Assembly (NCBI RefSeq): GCF_932526225.1
Contig: NC_064044.1
Span: 11,300,084 to 11,360,083, forward strand
DNA length: 60,000 bases
Direction of reading: 5' to 3'
DNA from: Nematostella vectensis
Taxonomy: Eukaryota; Cnidaria; Anthozoa; Actiniaria; Edwardsiidae
The position numbers were made by a program, and so were the translations under genes. Positions 1-12,899 of this stretch are shown here, one piece after another. The number at the start of each line of letters is the position of its first letter. Position 1 is the first letter of the stretch. A model generated the notes under the pieces. That model worked only from the letters and a program-made list of their open reading frames with translations, had not been told where the DNA came from and did not search any database.

Positions 1-3000
1 CTATGAGCGCGGACAGACGCCGCCACAGGGAACACCTTACTGGCAACCAGGCTACTTCCCCAGAAGTTCCAGAACTCTCTGATGACAGACCCTAGTATTC
101 CTCCTGAAAAAAACCCATTATAATCATGACAAGGCTCATACAAATGTGAAAGTAGTATGGTCTCACCTCACCTCGCCACACCACAACACTTCACCTCACC
201 AAGTTCATCTAAACTTATAAACTCACACCAGCACACCACACAACACAACACCAGAAAATTCCATACCATACCACACCACATCTTAACACGCACTACCACC
301 ACAACGCAAGAATACACCACAAATCACCAGAAACCACCAGACCATACCACATAACTAAACACACACCACCACAGTTTACTTTACTTTATCTTTCTCACCT
401 CAACTCACCACACCTCATCTCACCTCACCTCTCCTCGCCTTACCTCGCCTCACCTCGCCTCACCTCACCTCACCTCACCTCACCTCACCTCACCTCACCT
501 CACCTCACCTCACCTCACCTCACCTCACCTCACCTCACCTCACCTCACCTCACCTCACCTCACCTCACCTCACCTCACCTCACCTCACCTCACCTCACCT
601 CACCTCACCTCATCTCACCTCACCTCACCCCACCTCGCCTCACCTCACCTCGGCTCACCCCACCTCGTCTCGCCTCGCCTCGCCTCACCTCACCTGAAAG
701 TAAACAGTCGGCGCTGACAAACTCTTGTACGCTGCACTTGTCCGAGGTCAACCTCTTCATCGTGTCGCCAAATTTCATTGTAAGTAGGGGATCCTGCAGA
801 CGGGAAAGGATCTCGCGTCTGCACAGCTCGAAGTGCGACTCATAGCTCTGCATTGAACTGGTGACTTTCTCGCGAAGCATTTTGTACAAAGAACTGACGC
901 TTTTGTATTGGAAAACGCGGAGCAGGGTCTGGACTTGGGAATTGATGATCATATTGACGATGGCCTCGATGGCGAGTTGGGCCTGTTCAGGCGTGAAGTC
1001 ATGAATCACCATCTGCCACTAAATTGAGATAATTGCATTGTTAAAATGATAGGTGTGGCGTAGCTTGACATACAAGGATTTATTAGTTTTCTTTCGATTT
1101 TTCTAGTGGCATCGAAACTTTGCTTCTCCTTTCCCTTCAAAATAAGGAAAATGCTCTTCCACCTTAACCTCCCCATCTATCTTCATCAACCCTCCCCTCC
1201 CCCTCCCTCCCCTCCCCTTAACTTGTCCCTTTCTACAATACCTTGGGGGAGAAGATCTCTTCTCTCGGTGATGAGCACAGCCTCGCCATCGTCTTCATAT
1301 GCTGCACAATCCCTTCACGGGTACCCTGTTTATACAGAGTTGCCATGACAACAGGCCAACCGCTGACCTCGTGGCATATGATCCGGGTCTCAAGCAAATT
1401 GAATCCCGGTGTCACGTCCTTGAAGGTCTGACAAAGCAGGTACAGTCTACCGTAAGGGGCGATAGGGGACTGCTCGTGAGAGAGCAGAGCTCGCTGTATT
1501 AAATGTTCGGTCTCAGGTAGAGTTACACACACGTATTGGTCTTCTTCGTCTATTGAGAAGCCGCGCAGCAACTCGCTAGCGTGAGACAAAGAAGATGATA
1601 GTTTTTGGACTGGGAGGAATCGGTCCGGATGCTTTCGCTTGCGTCCTCTGCGGGTACCCTGAGGAGGCTTGGTGGCGGACGTTGCTCCCTACATAAAAGA
1701 CAACAAAAACATGTTCTATGTCCTCTGTAAGAGACTACACTAATTTGACGAAGTCAGTTATGGATCAAGGGCACTTTGATGACATTCCCTTAAGACAGAA
1801 ATTAGAAAAGATATATTTGAGAACCTCAGGTTTTATCCTCTCAGACTAGTTCTTTTTTCTTCGAAAAATTTTAGCTCCGCCCCTAAAGCTAACAATGTCT
1901 CACTGCAACACTTTTCTGAGGGGGGGGGGGGGGGGGGCTAGGTCAAGTCTTGCTCACCTCTGCCTCAGATGCCCCTCTCTCTTCAGGTTCATCGCTATTG
2001 GTCCCTTCCTCCTTGGAGCTCAGGTGACGTGTGCGATTAGCGCTCCTGTCTGGCGTGGCCCTACGTGCCTGAGGCCGGAAGTGGTCATGTGTTCCTTTGG
2101 ACTCGAAGTAGATGCCGTCATCCTGATGGACCCAGAAATGCGTCACGGGGTAGCCATTGTTACCTAGCAACCGACAGACAAGTCGTCACTATAGTCATCA
2201 ACAACACATCAACAACAACAACACATTATACATTCTCCGATTTGAGAAAAAAAGGTTACCCAAGTTAAGTGTTTACCTGTGCATTTCCTGTGAGAGAGAA
2301 TTCCAGAGCAAGATGCGTTTGGACAATTTTGACCGATTTGCCTTTCTCGCACTGTAAACAATGAAAAGGACACGGATGTGAGCGTTAAATGCTGTCACTC
2401 AAATAACGTCATTACCGTATCAAACCTAAGATGATGATATAACCGTATGCAAGTCTCAGATGACGTCATTATCGTATACATGTTTAAGATGACGTCATTT
2501 CCCTTTACATGATTAAGACGTCATTACCATAAGCAAAATATGGCGTCATTACCATATGAACATATGCAAAAGGTGTCGTCATTACCGTACGCAAGTCTGA
2601 GATGACGTCATTACCTTTATCTGATATCGCGGGTCGGACGACAATCTTGAGTCCATTGGGTAGCGTGCAGTCCTTGCTACACAGGAGCACGCCAACACAC
2701 GTCTTCTTCAGCACGTACTTGTTGTGGTTATTGGTGTACTTCATGGCCCAGCCGCTAATGTGCGCCTGCGCTTCACGGGAGTACGCTGAGTAGCGCAACT
2801 TGCAGGAGCCGTCAATCCACTCGTTGAACTCGTCAAACTCGTCCACAGCCTGAGTGGTGGATATCATTATAAGTGGTGAATATCAATACAACGAGCGGGG
2901 AATATCAATACAACGAGCGAGTAATATCAACATAAGGGGTGAATATCAATACAACGAGCGGGGAATATCAACGCAAGTGGTGAATATGAATACAACAAGC

Positions 3001-6000
3001 GGGAAATATGAACATAAGGGGTAAATATCAATGCTATGAGCGGGGAATATCAACAAAAGTGGTGAATGTTCATACAACGAGCCGGGCATATCGACGCAAA
3101 GAGCAAATATCAATGCAACGAGCGTGGAATATTAACGCAAGTGGTAAATATATTAATACAGCGAGCGGGAAATATCGACGCTAGTAGGGAATATTACCGC
3201 AAGAAGGGAATATACACACTGAACAATACTTGGTGTTACTCGCCCCTAGTACAACTCGCTGTATAAGTGTAACTCACCCTCTGTACTGAGAGACTGGGGT
3301 CATGTATCGGCCTAATGGGAGTGTCCGCTGTCTGGTGTATGAAGGCGTACTGCTGGTAAATGGGACTGAACACCTGAGCCAGGGCAGGAGGCCTGGTCGC
3401 CGAGTTACTGTACCACACTGGTGGCCTGAAAAACATGATATCAAACAAAGATAAGTCTAAAGCAATTGGGGTGAATCTTAGACTACAGGACATGTAAACA
3501 AGCAAGCGAAAAGCTGTTTAATCGAGCCCCTTCCACATGTATTATTTTGCTCTGGAACGATATATTACCTGGGTAGCAATAAACACTTGTTTTCAAGACT
3601 TTCTATAACAATATCTATTTGTCTTCTGATTTAGTAGTTTGTTCTTGATTTTGTTGGGTCCTTGGTCATGGGTGAGCCTGCCGTCCAAGCAGTTAAGCCC
3701 GGGCTTAGCTATACTTTTGTTCAATCTCTTTAAAAAGTGAATAAAAGTGTACTGAAACACTCCCAAATAATAATGCGTAAAAGAAGCCTGAAAATGACCC
3801 AGGACCCTATTGTTTATTTCCTCTTTACTAACTTGGTTTCTAAGGCTTTTTTGATTTTATGTTAGGAATTGGATGAAACTTTTCTCGTTACTTACGCAAG
3901 TTTCGGACTTTTCTGCGTCGCCATCGCCAATTTCTCCTTTTCCTCTGGTGTCGCTTGTGAACTTCTGAAGTGTAGCGAATAAGACGAAAACTTAATAATT
4001 GTTGGATAAGGTGGTAATACCATTTTTATCATTGGTATCTGAGATTTTTTCAACAAAATGTATGTTTTTCTCAAGCCAAATCTTTAGTAGTATCCATGAG
4101 CTTGTAAAACTGTAGACTTCTAGCGATCTGTGTACATCAGGAGCGTTTTTAATTCCATGTTTACCAGTATTTTACTTGTTGTTCAGAGGGGTATTTTTAC
4201 CTCTGGTGTTGGCCCGACCTTATGCTTGCATGTTCCCTATTTTTCAAGTACAGGACCCTAAATACCCATTACGCTAATGGCCATTACAGCGCACCCAGCT
4301 ATAGCCTATATCCTTAACAATGACTTCAAATATCCTTTTAATGTACAACTAATGCTTTGATGTGCACTTGACTTGGCAATAAAACCCGGAGACTTTTAAA
4401 TTTCAAGCAACGTTTGGCGGGAAACAAAGCACTCTCACCTACTAGATGTCGTGATGATCGAAGCCAAAGCAGAGTTGAACTTGTTCAGAATCTCCCCGCC
4501 ATTAATGCGGATCGGTCCTACACAAAATAAAATTTCATAACATACCACAATAGAATATTTCGCCAGTACTGCGATTTATTAATAGAGTAATTTACGGTGC
4601 TAAAACACAAAGGGTCATTTGCTAATGGGTGATAATTTCGTTTGCGGCTCATAATTCACGTTGTAGTATTCTACAAACTAACACGTAATTAATACTTATT
4701 TCATTTGCTGTGTAGTCATATCAATAAAGAACATTTTATGATGATGGAGTACCCTTTAAATACTATATAAAAATGGTTTTCTTACGTTCTGTGCTGGGTG
4801 TTGATTCGTCTAAAGTTTCGCTGTCGCTTAGCTGCTCTTCTTTTATTGTTACTTCGCTCATCTTCGGTGCTATCCTGAAAAAATATCCCGCAACTCTTTT
4901 AGAAGGGATTAATAATCCAATAAATTGTATTATCTAAAATAAAATTGAGCGCATTGAAGAATCTGAGACATACCTGGGTGGCCCTTTAATGTACGTTAAA
5001 ATGACGCTAACTTAAAAAGGGTTGTGCACTTTATAAGGTGTTAATCAATTGTACAAAAACCCTAGTTACACGCCTATTAACTGTTAAAAGTCTGTTTGTG
5101 CTAAGGAAATTAATTAAACAAAGGATAATCAGTGAATTGCTTATCGGGAAGCTAAAAATTAGAAGAAATGCCTATATCGACCGAATATGCTCTCCTTTAA
5201 ACTCACAAAGAATGCTTTTCGGCACAGAAACCAGAAGAAGAAGCAAGCAAAGGCATTAAACGGGCTTATGGCAGATTCATGCCTTTCTTATAAGGAAGCA
5301 TTGGTAGATGATATTAGTTGTGTCTTATAGCGCGCTTGTGAGATAGCGATCTCTAGCAGGCCTGCACATTGAGGCGATGTTCCCATACTTATATTCAAAA
5401 TCTTTGCAAGGATTTGCTCATCTTTATCTTCGCCCCCGATATCTGCTAACTGATAACTGTATCCCTTCCTAATTCCCCGCCGAGTTATTAACGAAAATAA
5501 ATTAAACTCACTCGTGATTGAGTCGCTCAACGGGAGAAATGAAAACATACCGGGTGAAAGAAACTTTGATTTTATTCATGCTTCGCGAAAATGTGCCTGC
5601 CGGCGTCTTAAGAGGGATGTTAAGTAATTTTAAGTGCATTTTATGAATATATTTAAAAGGAAATACAAAGAACTTTTGCTTTTCGACGCCCATTTCATAA
5701 CCGAATTCTTTCTGCTATACCTGGGCGTATTGGCAAAATTAAGACATTATCCTGATAAAAAAAATCCATTCTTTCATTAATAATATTGATATTTGTTTCT
5801 TAGAAACTCTACTTCTTTTAAAGAATGCACAGGTTTTTTTTCTCTGAATTCTGTGCTAATAGCGTAATAGTCTTTTCTAGCTTTTGTGCACATGAAATCA
5901 ATTATCTTTCGGTCGATTCAGTAAAAAATATCTCCCTTTTGAAAATCCTTTTTTTTAAATACTGGACCTGTTGAAAAACCATCGCATATGAAAATAGCTT

Positions 6001-7972
6001 TTATAATTGTATAACATTTGTACCTCAAGCAGTAAAAAGAAGCAACCCGCATATTGTTTTATGAACAGCTTAGAGTTGACATCTTGTGAAAAAGTTGCCC
6101 GAAAATTCCTCAAAAATCAAGAAAAAGGACGAGAAGTAGTGTTTCGCACGCCCGCTTGCCTCTAAACTAATATAACCGTTGCCGTTTAGCTCAAATTAAC
6201 TTGTTTACCAGGCGCCATATCTGCTTATCTTTTCATTTACATATACATGTACTAGTTCTTAACAAGAAAGCGCCGAGTTTTTGTCGGATTTGGCTGGAAG
6301 CCTTTCCTTGGCGCGAATTATTCATGTGCTGTCTTCGCACTCACATCAAAACGCGGGAAACACACCGGCAACACAGCTTGTCAAAAGTCTTGAGATCCTC
6401 ATTTTCTCTATTTTCCGCTCTCAGCCGGAAATTTGCGGGTATTTATTTGGTTATTGATCTCTTACCATGGAGATCTTCCCTCTGGACACTATTTATATTA
6501 AAAGTGAGCTGTTCTCGTTGCTTGGTAGTTTTACCCCGAAAATGTTTTTCTTTTCGTTTCTTTCCTTTTTTTTTTTACTTAAAACTCAGCCTCGATAGAA
6601 TATTTCTATCGATTAAGAAAGAAAAAAGCGGTATTTTTGCTTTTGTGAAATAGCTATACATTCGGCTTTGATAAACGAGAAAAATCTACCTTACAGCGGT
6701 TCCTTATTTCTAATTATAGTAAACATCAATAAGAATTTTTTTTATTGGAAAAGATGGTATAGAGCTGTGATAAATGGATTTTGGTGTGCTTTTATCCGTG
6801 TGTTTGAAGTTGTTTGTTAGCAGTTAGAAGTATCGTCCCGTGTGCACTAAACACCGTTTATTAATTGAGAGTTCAAAAAGCCGGGATGGATTTCGAGAGC
6901 TTGCAAGGGCGACAAGACTTGAGTGAAGTGTAGAAAATGGCATAGAGCCCTTGTAAGCTCCCGGTCTTACAGGGATCTTAGCTACACACAAATGCTCATT
7001 CGCTTTACGTCTTTAATACCATATTTATTTAAATTTTTTATAAGCATTTCTTCCAACATTCGCGTTTTGTTTTTAAACAAAATCCATTGATTTTGCGGGA
7101 GTTAGTAGGAATTGAAATTTATTTCATTTGTACAAAATAAAATAGAAAATATACAGAAAAATATCAGAATTATTTTTTCCAAGTTAATTACTATTTCAGT
7201 AAAAAAGATTTTATTTATTTCCGGAAATCAAACTCATTTACCAATTTATTTTTCAATACTCTCGCCTCTGAGAAAAATTGTCATAAATCGGAGATTTTTT
7301 ATCGTTTTACGAAAGAGTAAGAAAACTTTTCTGTTAACTAATATTGAAAGGATGACTGTGATCCTCCCTACCTCAAGGAGTGGTATAAAATGTCCCACTG
7401 TAAAAAATCGTTTGTCTTTTAAAGACGAGCCTTGTGTTTCCACGTGCGGCTCGACTATCGTCCCTTAGTTGTAAGCACACAACTAAACAACTATTATTTT
7501 TGCATAACAGGCATAAAAACGTTAACAAAACATGCTCCGGGCAACAAACCACTCAGGCCACACCAAGGTTACTAACGCGAAATTCCTAGACCCGTTTTTA
7601 AATCTCTTTGAAAAATAACCCGGTCATGAAAATAAAATCCTCAAAAAGAGCAAGTCACCATAAAATTATCATTTAAAACCCGTGTTTTTTGTTGTTATTG
7701 CGCCTCATACCCTGCTGGTAGAAATAAATAAAAAAAATACCATAACAATGTTTTGATTTTAGGAGAAGTCTGCGGGTCCATGCTAATAATAAGTAGTTAG
7801 TGAAAGAAATAAAAACTTACCGCCAAGCTGTATCGATGAGGGTATCGTCGCTTGCCTTGATGATGAGACGGGTCGAGGTTGCTTGCTTGCCTAAGAGCTT
7901 CTTGGGCCCTACAAAGTGCGCACAGCGTTTTTTGAGCCTGTAGCCCTGTACAATGATGGGAACCTCCTCCAT
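1..7972 (-). CDS. GCM: GCM-domain transcription factor (glial cells missing family), partial at left edge
   Basis: This is a spliced minus-strand gene with coding exons 7972-7821, 4874-4786, 4517-4439, 3425-3278, 2849-2615, 2351-2277, 2163-1958, 1688-1242, 1018-694 and probably 103-1. All introns are GT..AG and the frame stays open across every junction, giving at least 619 codons. I chose the ATG at 7972 for its strong Kozak context (gccATGG). Exons 5-7 encode the GCM DNA-binding domain, with motifs FDEFNEW, HISGWAMKYTNNHN, LKKTCVGVLLCSKDC, GYPVTHFW and KGTHDH. GCM proteins are zinc-dependent transcription factors of cell-fate decisions. Oddities are a roughly 180-residue N-terminal extension, serine where the family normally has cysteine (AISDK for AICDK), and two extra residues in the CPxC motif (CPNASC). 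Exon 8 starts with a basic patch (RRGRKRK). The long C-terminal part (exons 8-10) I do not recognise. The last exon at the window edge is the least certain. Confidence 0.85.
160..394. repeat. CA-rich low-complexity tract
   Basis: This tract is A and C rich, with degenerate cacca/caccac motifs. It lies in the intron between the last two coding exons of the GCM gene and grades into the pentamer array to its right. The short open frame across it is a by-product of its composition. Confidence 0.6.
395..694. repeat. (ACCTC)n pentanucleotide array abutting a splice donor
   Basis: The plus strand repeats CACCT/CGCCT pentamers, degenerate at the edges and perfect from about 460 to 610. On the minus strand, the sense strand of the GCM gene, this reads AGGTG repeated, so every unit is a copy of a 5' splice-site core AG|GTGAG. 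The array directly continues from the donor of GCM exon 9 at 693/694. Confidence 0.9.
2400..2614. repeat. Tandem repeat with palindromic CRE-like sites in a GCM intron
   Basis: Degenerate units of about 29-33 bp each carry a (T)GACGTCATTACC-like core. Three perfect TGACGTCA palindromes lie at 2461-2468, 2490-2497 and 2603-2610, with several one-base variants between them. TGACGTCA is the classical CREB/ATF binding site. Whether these sites act as an enhancer is inference. The array touches the donor side of the exon encoding the first half of the GCM domain. Confidence 0.7.
2862..3225. repeat. Minisatellite in a GCM intron
   Basis: Alternating degenerate units of about 20 bp, built on gaatatcaatacaacgagc and gaatatcaacataaggggt, fill most of the 428-bp intron between GCM exons 4 and 5 (2850-3277). 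No coding content is seen. Confidence 0.75.
4875..7820 (-). other. Long first coding intron of the GCM gene
   Basis: This AT-rich intron has canonical ends: a donor after 7821 and an acceptor before 4874. I see no further exon or recognisable element inside it, only scattered short open frames without homology that I can recognise. Confidence 0.6.
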
Positions 7973-10900
7973 GGCGACATGTGCGACCGCCGATTCACCT
8001 GCACTCAGATCAAACACAAAACAATCCCCCTGTCACGTGACCGACTTCAAAATATCCAATTCTGACAATTGTGATGTTTGCTGAGATTCAGCCGCCGATA
8101 ACGAGGATACAAGCTCTATATTAACTTCAAATAATCGCTTGTTGATACGCTAAGGTGTTAACGCTTTGTCCCACGCAAAAAAGTAGTTTTCTTATAAGAA
8201 AAAAAGGCATCGCGTTCTCGAAAACGGTCGAAATGTTGTTTTTTGCCCGAAAGGGTACCGGGATTATTCTGAATGGGGGATCCTTACGAAATCGCAGCTA
8301 AAATTGAACTACACAAATGAGAAATCATAGGAAATCAATTAGTGCGTGGGAAAAGCGCAGATGGTAGAGTTAGCTCACACAATACGAGAAAATGTGAACT
8401 AATAGCTCAGTGATAACTAGGTATTTATCAAAAATGATCGTAATTCAAACATTCTAACAAAGCAGAACAAGGAAAAGCGCTTAGACTAAAGATAGAGGGT
8501 TGTAACTTCAAATGAACGCAAATAACTATTGTTTTAATCTAAAAAACAAACTCTGCCGTTTAGCGTCTCAAGCTTGTATGTTCTTTTGTCAATCGCGAGC
8601 GTTAGAGTGTTTCGAGTTCCCTTCAAGATGGGCGCTTTGTAAAACGTTGAATTTCTTAGTGTTTGACTACAAACAATCGTTCATTACGTAAAACAGGTAT
8701 CGCCTTCAGATAGTTCCGATAAATGGCTGTTTTGGTTGTATTTATCGCTCAAAAGTGCGAAAACAGCGGAGTTGGTTCACTAGACACAATAGAGAAAATA
8801 TCTTTCTGGATAAAGCGATTTCACGGCTTGAGCCGTGGACTGTTATCCGTTGGCGCTAATCTTTGTCTTGCTGGTAATTTTTGCCGGCTATTATCCCTCG
8901 CATTACCTTTGCTAATGAGCAGTAAGTGAAAAATTAGAATAATGACCATTTTAGCGGGACGTGGGCATCTTGACTTAGTTCCTTGACGACTTAACGCGAG
9001 ACTTAAAAACTCCTGAGCGCTTGCCTTTCGTTTTACAATAGATTCCGATCCCCATTCGGTTTTCTATTCATCGCTCAAAGTGATTATTTTAAGTTGAGGT
9101 TTGTTTTGTAAAAATTATAGTTTTTTTTTTACCACCTTTTAGGGGAAGAATTTCAAGGGTTTTTTAATTGTTATTTTTTTCCGTATGATTAAATAATTTA
9201 TTTCTTGTTTACGATTTCCAATAATATAGATAAGGTTGAAGCTCAAAAAAAAGGGATTCTTATAAAAAATACCTATCTCTTGCTACGTTTTTGTGATTTT
9301 GTTCAAGACTTTGATAAAAAGTTAATCCGATAATTCACAATAGTAGAAAATTTGATCTTGTTGTATGCGAGTTTGTAGATTAGAGTCTGTGGTAGTTCTC
9401 ATAAAAATCAACAACCATGTAGAAAAAAAGACCAATATCTTGACGATTCTGTGATCCGGTCTGAACGATACATTTCGCTATCAAGCCTGGATAAGCCAGA
9501 CTTTTCTTGCCTTAGATAGTACGGATAACAGCTGTAATTAGCGCCTCGTCTCGATTTTTCCTGGGTGGAAGTTGCGCGAGAGGTGTATTTTTATTTTATT
9601 TCGCCTTGAGCTCAGAAGAAATTAATAACTTTAAGCTATTTCCTCAACTAGCGAAAAGTATTTTCGAAGATCATTACATGGTCTACAATCAAATCGATCT
9701 AAATCGTTTTTAGAAGTCACAAAAAAATATATCAGGGTTAAATCTGCCTGAAGGAAACGGAAAAAACGTTTTCGGAGATCTGTAGGGTTCTCTCCGAGTT
9801 ATCCGAGAAAAATGATGGAAAGAAGTAGAACAAAACGAGCAAAATCATTCAAAGCCAACCAAGTTAGAAGGAACGAAGCTCTCCCGGGATTATATAGATT
9901 TGCAATGAGAGACCGATTTTTTCGTTTTTTGTTTTTACTAATTTCTGTTTGAAGGTTTAACCTAATATCTAAAATACATAGGTCGTTTATCATCAATTCC
10001 ATGCTGTAGAACGCCTTTACCTTTTCTTTTTAGAGACATTTTATAGAAAGTTCACTGAAGCTTTTTCGTGTAAAAAAGCATCTTGCTGTTTAAGCCAAAA
10101 ATGTCCATAGATTCAAACATCATTGCAAGGGCTTTTAAACCAATTTTTCAAATTTTAAACCAGATTGATTTTATCGATGTATGTTTTCAAGTTATGCAGA
10201 TTCCGATTTTCGACTTTGAGGGTCGATATTATTTCGAATTTATTCAATATATAAACAAATCTTGCACATGTTTAAAAAAATATATATTCATTGCCAGGAT
10301 GGTGCTAATAATGCTGTTCATAATCAATCGATATCAACTTTTGTAAAGGGTGGCTGTTTGGCAAATCATGCGACTTTGTGTTTTACGTAACATGTCACTA
10401 ATGAAAGATTACACATATAACCAGCTTCAACGAAAACTCAAGTATGTCACAAGCATGTAGTTTGCGTATTTCGAAACGGGATATTATTTATATTTATCCT
10501 ATTTATTTTCCTATTTATCTATAGGAATTGGGCTCGTGCAGTAGTCACGAGGTAGTCATGATGTTTTTTTTTTCCAGAATGATAGAGTAGGATAATCTCA
10601 TACGATCCCAAATTATATTCCACTTGTGTATGTGATCACGTGATCATGCATGGTTTATTCAAACGACAAGGGACTAGTAAGTGTGGGGTTCCTGTGGTAA
10701 ATGATCATGGTCTCCCTATATATGATAGTGAAGGCCATGTCACGCGAGGCAAATTTACAGCAATGCAACAATTTTTCGAATAAAAACAATTCAGGTTGCA
10801 GAAACATGATGCACAAGGCAATTTTTCTCGCATTGTTGCGAAAAGTAGATTTAAACCTATTCTACTTTTATTGCAACTCACAACAAAAATGCATTTAAAG

Positions 10901-11215
10901 TTGCAGGAAAATTCGACTCGTGTAACATTGCCTTGATAGTACGTAAGACTAGAGGCACGAGATTGCTAACGTGAGGACGGTTATTTTTATAGTTCAATAA
11001 AAAGCTGTGCAAATAGAGCCCACAATAGGTCCTCGTGAATAATGAATAGCTTGACCACAGCTTTTGATAAACTCTCCAGTCTTTATCACATTACATCCAA
11101 TAAAGCATTCTTGTTATGACAACGAGTGAGTATTTAATTAGGTCTCCAAAAACGGCCTTACAAAAAAACTCAAAACTATTAGCGGTGGTTGGCATTTTTA
11201 GCCATTTTTTTCAAG
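7973..11215. other. Intergenic region between divergent GCM and zinc-finger genes
   Basis: The sequence is AT-rich and lies between the GCM start codon (minus) and the PIN-like/zinc-finger start codon (plus), so it should contain both promoters. No coding exon, RNA gene or clear repeat array was recognised. The short open frames here have no domain-like composition. Confidence 0.5.
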
Positions 11216-12899
11216 ATGTGTAGTATTAAGACTTCGAATGTGTATTTTGTTGACTGGGAAACAACTGGAAAGGACTTTCTTAAAGGCATAAAATTTACAT
11301 CAACACAGAAGGATATTAAAGTCCATGTTTTCTATAACAAGAAGACCCCAAAGTGCGACCTTCCCGAGGACTATGAATGGGTTGTGAAGCACCCGACTCT
11401 GACGAGCTCCGCCGAGGCATCATGGACTGCTCTCATTACCTACGTGCTACATTTCTACACACATCTTTCGTGCACTTGTACAAACTCTCGCTGCAAGCTC
11501 TGGCCCCGTCCTCATATGCATACGAAGTACAGGGCGCATGTGGTTTGTGGTGACGAAGCGAGATACGAAGAACTGGCCGCCATCTTGAAATTCAATAAGA
11601 TCTCGATCAAAACGATAAACGCCGAGGAGAAAACTCTCCTTGATATTTTCCAGTTTTCTTGCGGGCAGTGTAAGACGATTTTCAAAACGAAAGAGGAAGC
11701 CACACGGCACGACTTGGAGTCACATAATTTTCTTTGTGGCAATTCAAGATGCGAGAAAAGTAAACGTCAAAACGGATTTTTCACCAAGAAGGAGCTCGAA
11801 GAACACAAAGCGGGCCAACAGAGCTGTGAATTTTGCCCAGAAAAGATTTACTGCACACGCAAAAAACTAGAGGAACATTTAAAGAAATTTCACAAGAAAT
11901 GTGATTGCAGTTGTGAAGAGTTCTTTGAGACTTCAGACGACTACTTGGAGCATTACTATAGCAACCTGCCGCTGCCCTGTTTAGAAGAGCCCTCGTGCAA
12001 CGAGAGATTCCCTAACATCGAACACCAGGTGATGACATTATCCTTTAAGCCCGGTTCAAACAAAGCCACAGGGCTGGCAAGACGTTTTGGCCAACACTTC
12101 GCCAGGATTTCCTTTTTCTCGTGGTCAAAGGAGCGAAATACAGCTTTGCTGGCCTTTATCATGGGTCACATTGCTTTGGCGAACACAGAAGCACTGTTAA
12201 CATTCATTGCAGCAGGGGAAAAACGTGTCCCAATTATTCAAATTTTACTTTTATTTGTTTGTCATTTTGTTTAAAAGGGGATGTTACCGAAATTTATAAA
12301 TAATGGAAATGCGGATGGGAATGTCAGAATATCGAGCGTAATAATGAAAGAGATGTACCATGAGTTGCTCACCATAGTTAAAGTCTTCATCGGCATTTAT
12401 GCCCTTTTTGTCCGTGTTTAGGCGTCCCGTGTACTATTGTTATGCCGATCTAATTATGCCTTAACCTTATCTGTTTTTGTCTGTTAGTTTTTATGTTTTT
12501 GTGTCTACGTTTATAGGCGTTTTGTGTACCAGGCCCGTGGCCAGGGGGGGGGGGGGGGGGAAGGGGTGTTCCGGGGGTCTCGGAAGAACCACCCCACACG
12601 AATTGAAGGTCCGCCCAAAAGGAGGAAAATTAATAGAAAATGGTCCGCTAAATGGGAAAACCAACCCACCCGCCTATCTATCAATTCCTATCTGTTTTTA
12701 TGTCTATCAGGCGTTCCACCACAAACAAGTACACGGGTCCACGTATCCGTACTTCTGCATGGCTTGCTACAAACACAACTATCTTGTATGTCTCAAGACC
12801 GCCGAGGAACTTCTGAACCACGTGGAGGAGGAGAAACACCAGGATGAGGAGTTCTCTTTTGCGCAGATACCAGTGGGCATCGCCCTTGGCAACCAGTAA
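11216..12899 (+). CDS. PIN/NYN-like plus C2H2-type zinc-finger protein
   Basis: This two-exon gene, 11216-12028 and 12711-12899, encodes 333 aa. The donor is CACCAG|gtgatg and the acceptor tctatcag|GCG; the frame is continuous. The in-frame TTG at 11189 is upstream of the first ATG, which I take as the start. Residues 8-135 resemble a divergent PIN/NYN nuclease fold: a first strand ending VDWE (12-15), a middle segment TSSAEASW, then VVCGDEARYEEL (about 109-120), where this fold usually has its second acidic cluster. From residue 148 on there are cysteine/histidine pairs typical of C2H2 fingers (CGQC..H..H, CEFC..H..H, CDCSC..H). The final finger (CMAC..H..H) is completed by exon 2. A nucleic-acid-binding or RNA-processing role is inferred only. 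The family is not one I can name. Confidence 0.75.
12530..12562. repeat. Possible solo end of a small repeat element (CAGGCCCG plus G-run)
   Basis: The sequence begins CAGGCCCGTGGCCAGG followed by a long G run, inside the intron of the PIN-like gene. It resembles the left end of the complete element at 19039-19380 (CAGGCCCGTACTCA plus G run), but no matching right end is present here. Confidence 0.35.
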
